From contig CAIVSE010000077.1 in the NCBI GenBank assembly GCA_903908535.1, positions 1-48,936 of the forward strand: 48,936 nt of DNA, read 5' to 3'. The notes below the pieces were generated by a model. The model ran no database searches, was not told where the DNA came from, and worked only from the letters and a program-made list of their open reading frames with translations. Position 1 is the stretch's first letter. The number at the start of each line of letters is the position of its first letter. The translations under genes were made by a program, and so were the position numbers. Source of the DNA: Candidatus Doudnabacteria bacterium. GTDB lineage: Bacteria; Patescibacteriota; Doudnabacteria; UBA920. This document shows, piece by piece, positions 46,952 through 48,936 of this stretch.

Positions 46952-47938
46952 ATGTCAAAGAATTTTTGGAAAAACCTAAAAAGGCCCATTTTTGCCCTGG
47001 CGCCAATGGAAGATGTTACGGACTGCGCCTTTCGCGAAATGTTCACAAAATACGGCAAACCGGACGTCATATATACGGAATTTGTGTCTACAGAAGGCTT
47101 AATGCATCCTGAAGGCCGTAAAAAACTGGCTATAGACTTAAAGTTTACGCAAATCCAGAGGCCAATGGTGGCGCAAATTTGGGGCGCCAACCCGGACAAG
47201 TTTCGGGCGGTTGCGGAATATATTGCGTCTTTAGGTTTTGACGGTATAGACATTAATATGGGCTGTCCGCAGTCCAAGGAAATCCAGGTCGGCGCCTGCG
47301 CGGCTTTAATACGCGACCATGATTTAGCGGTAAAAATAATTAAGGCTACGCAAAAAGGCGCTGGTGGTTTGCCGGTTTCTGTTAAGACCAGACTGGGTTA
47401 TAGCAAGCTGGATGAAATGGAAGATTGGGTCAAATGTTTATTAGGTACCGGCATTGCGGAACTGACCCTGCACGCGCGTACCAAGCAGGAAATGTCCAAA
47501 GTCCCGGCGCATTGGGATAAAATTGCCGAAGCGGTAAAAATCCGCGACTCCGTAAAATCAGAAACCCTAATTTTAGGCAACGGAGATGTGTTATCGCGAC
47601 AGGATAGTTTGGATAAAATTGCAATGACCGGCGCGGATGGGGTAATGATAGGTCGCGCGGCATTTGGGAATCCCTGGTTATTTAGGGAAGATGGTTATCA
47701 ACCATCGGTCAAGGAACGTTTGACCGTAATGTTGGAACACGCCGAGCTGTTTGAACAAATGTTTGCTGGCATCAAAAATTTTGCCATTATGAAAAAACAT
47801 TTTAAAGCTTATGCCGGCGGTTTTGACGGCGCCGCGGAATTAAGGCAACAATTAATGGAAAGTAAGGATTTAGAGGAAACAAAAATTATTGTAGAAAAGT
47901 TCTTAGCGGGCCACGGGGAGACTTTTTTGACAAATTAA
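46952..47938 (+). CDS. dus: tRNA-dihydrouridine synthase
   Basis: LAPMEDVTDCAFREMFTKYGKPDVIYTEFVS; INMGCPQSKEIQVGACAALI; LHARTKQEM; GRAAFGNPWLF. Confidence 0.95.
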   Translation: MSKNFWKNLKRPIFALAPMEDVTDCAFREMFTKYGKPDVIYTEFVSTEGLMHPEGRKKLAIDLKFTQIQRPMVAQIWGANPDKFRAVAEYIASLGFDGIDINMGCPQSKEIQVGACAALIRDHDLAVKIIKATQKGAGGLPVSVKTRLGYSKLDEMEDWVKCLLGTGIAELTLHARTKQEMSKVPAHWDKIAEAVKIRDSVKSETLILGNGDVLSRQDSLDKIAMTGADGVMIGRAAFGNPWLFREDGYQPSVKERLTVMLEHAELFEQMFAGIKNFAIMKKHFKAYAGGFDGAAELRQQLMESKDLEETKIIVEKFLAGHGETFLTN

Positions 47939-48050
47939 CAACCCTTAGGTGTAATAAAGGTTTTGTCCACCAATCATCCACTCCCTATCCCCTTTTATAG
48001 GTTTTTCCGCCCTATTTTTATCTGTCTTTTTTTGCTAGAATACATATACT

Positions 48051-48936
48051 ATGGCAGATAACTTACAACGTCTCCCGCCACAAAATCTGGAAGCCGAAGC
48101 CTCGGTTTTAGGCTGCCTGCTTTTGGACAAAGACGCCCTTATAAAAGTTGCGGATTTAATTACCGCGGATGATTTTTACGACCCTAAAAACCAGATAGTT
48201 TACCAGGCCATCATCAGCCTGTTTGAAAAAAATTCGGCCATAGATTTATTGACCATGACCAACTGGCTGGAAGAAAAACAGCTGATGGAAAAAGTCGGCG
48301 GCTCATCTTATTTAACCTCCCTGGTTAACGCCGTGCCCACGGCTGCTCATGTAGTCAACTACGCGCTGATTGTCCGCAAAAAAGGCAGTCTGCGCCGGCT
48401 AATCGCCACGGCTAACGACATCAATAACATTGCCTATAAAGAAGACGGCGACATAGAGACTATTTTGGATGAAGCGGAGCAAAAACTGTTCGGCGTGTCG
48501 CAAAAGCATTTAAAGCAGAATTTTATCCCCATTACCTCGGTATTGCAGGAAACTTTTGAGCGTATTGACCAATTGCATAAAGACAAGGGTGCGCTACGGG
48601 GGCTGTCCACCGGTTTTGTGGATTTGGATCAGCGCCTGGGAGGCTTGCAAAAGTCTGATTTGATAATTTTAGCGGCCCGGCCTTCCATGGGCAAAACGGC
48701 TTTGGCTCTGGATGTTGTGCGACACGTGGGCGTGGACATGAAGGTGCCGGTGGGTATATTTTCCCTGGAAATGAGCAAAGACCAATTGGTAGACCGCCTA
48801 CTGTCCAGCCAGGCCGAGGTGGACTTGTGGAAAATCCGCACCGGGCATTTAAACGATGATGACTTTGAACGTATTGGCCAGGCTATGGGTGTGCTTTCTG
48901 AAGCGCCAATTTTTATAGATGACAGCGCCGGCAGCA
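48051..48936 (+). CDS. dnaB: replicative DNA helicase DnaB, truncated by window end
   Basis: MADNLQRLPPQNLEAEASVLGCLLLDKDALIKVADLI; Walker A region AARPSMGKTALALDV; VGIFSLEMSKDQLVDRLLSSQAEVD. Confidence 0.96.
   Translation, partial: MADNLQRLPPQNLEAEASVLGCLLLDKDALIKVADLITADDFYDPKNQIVYQAIISLFEKNSAIDLLTMTNWLEEKQLMEKVGGSSYLTSLVNAVPTAAHVVNYALIVRKKGSLRRLIATANDINNIAYKEDGDIETILDEAEQKLFGVSQKHLKQNFIPITSVLQETFERIDQLHKDKGALRGLSTGFVDLDQRLGGLQKSDLIILAARPSMGKTALALDVVRHVGVDMKVPVGIFSLEMSKDQLVDRLLSSQAEVDLWKIRTGHLNDDDFERIGQAMGVLSEAPIFIDDSAGS

Noticed and set aside
1-48936. CRISPR array
   Set aside because: No regularly spaced direct repeats seen on either strand, and no cas-like genes.

Overview
The window looks like a chromosome segment of a reduced-genome bacterium, probably CPR/Patescibacteria (inferred from gene content, not proven). 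Host genes include tsf, rpsB, rpmE, prfA-prmC, rplY, rodA, dnaE, thrS, map, adk, cysS, dus and dnaB, plus a TROVE/Ro60 (Rsr) locus with a long structured leader. The most striking feature is a ~13.6 kb integrated element (about 4292-17886). It has split a host tRNA-Thr(GGT) gene exactly at its 7-nt anticodon loop: the 3' half is at 4254-4298, the 5' half at 17880-17917, and both carry the core ATGGTAA. Just inside one end the element carries a complete tRNA-Thr(GGT) gene of its own. That copy is interrupted after anticodon position 36 by a ~209-nt sequence with group I intron hallmarks. The spliced product differs from the rejoined host tRNA only by a compensatory change of one anticodon-stem pair (G-C to T-A). 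I propose a rescue tRNA whose intron splits the integrase core sequence and so may protect the element's own copy from integration. The element also encodes three tyrosine recombinases, a ribbon-helix-helix-like protein, an M50-like protease, two paralogous secreted proteins flanking a SIR2 / NERD / PD-(D/E)XK-like cassette (candidate defence system), and a ~325-nt structured ncRNA gene with its own promoter and terminator. No database searches or folding programs were run; all calls are by eye.
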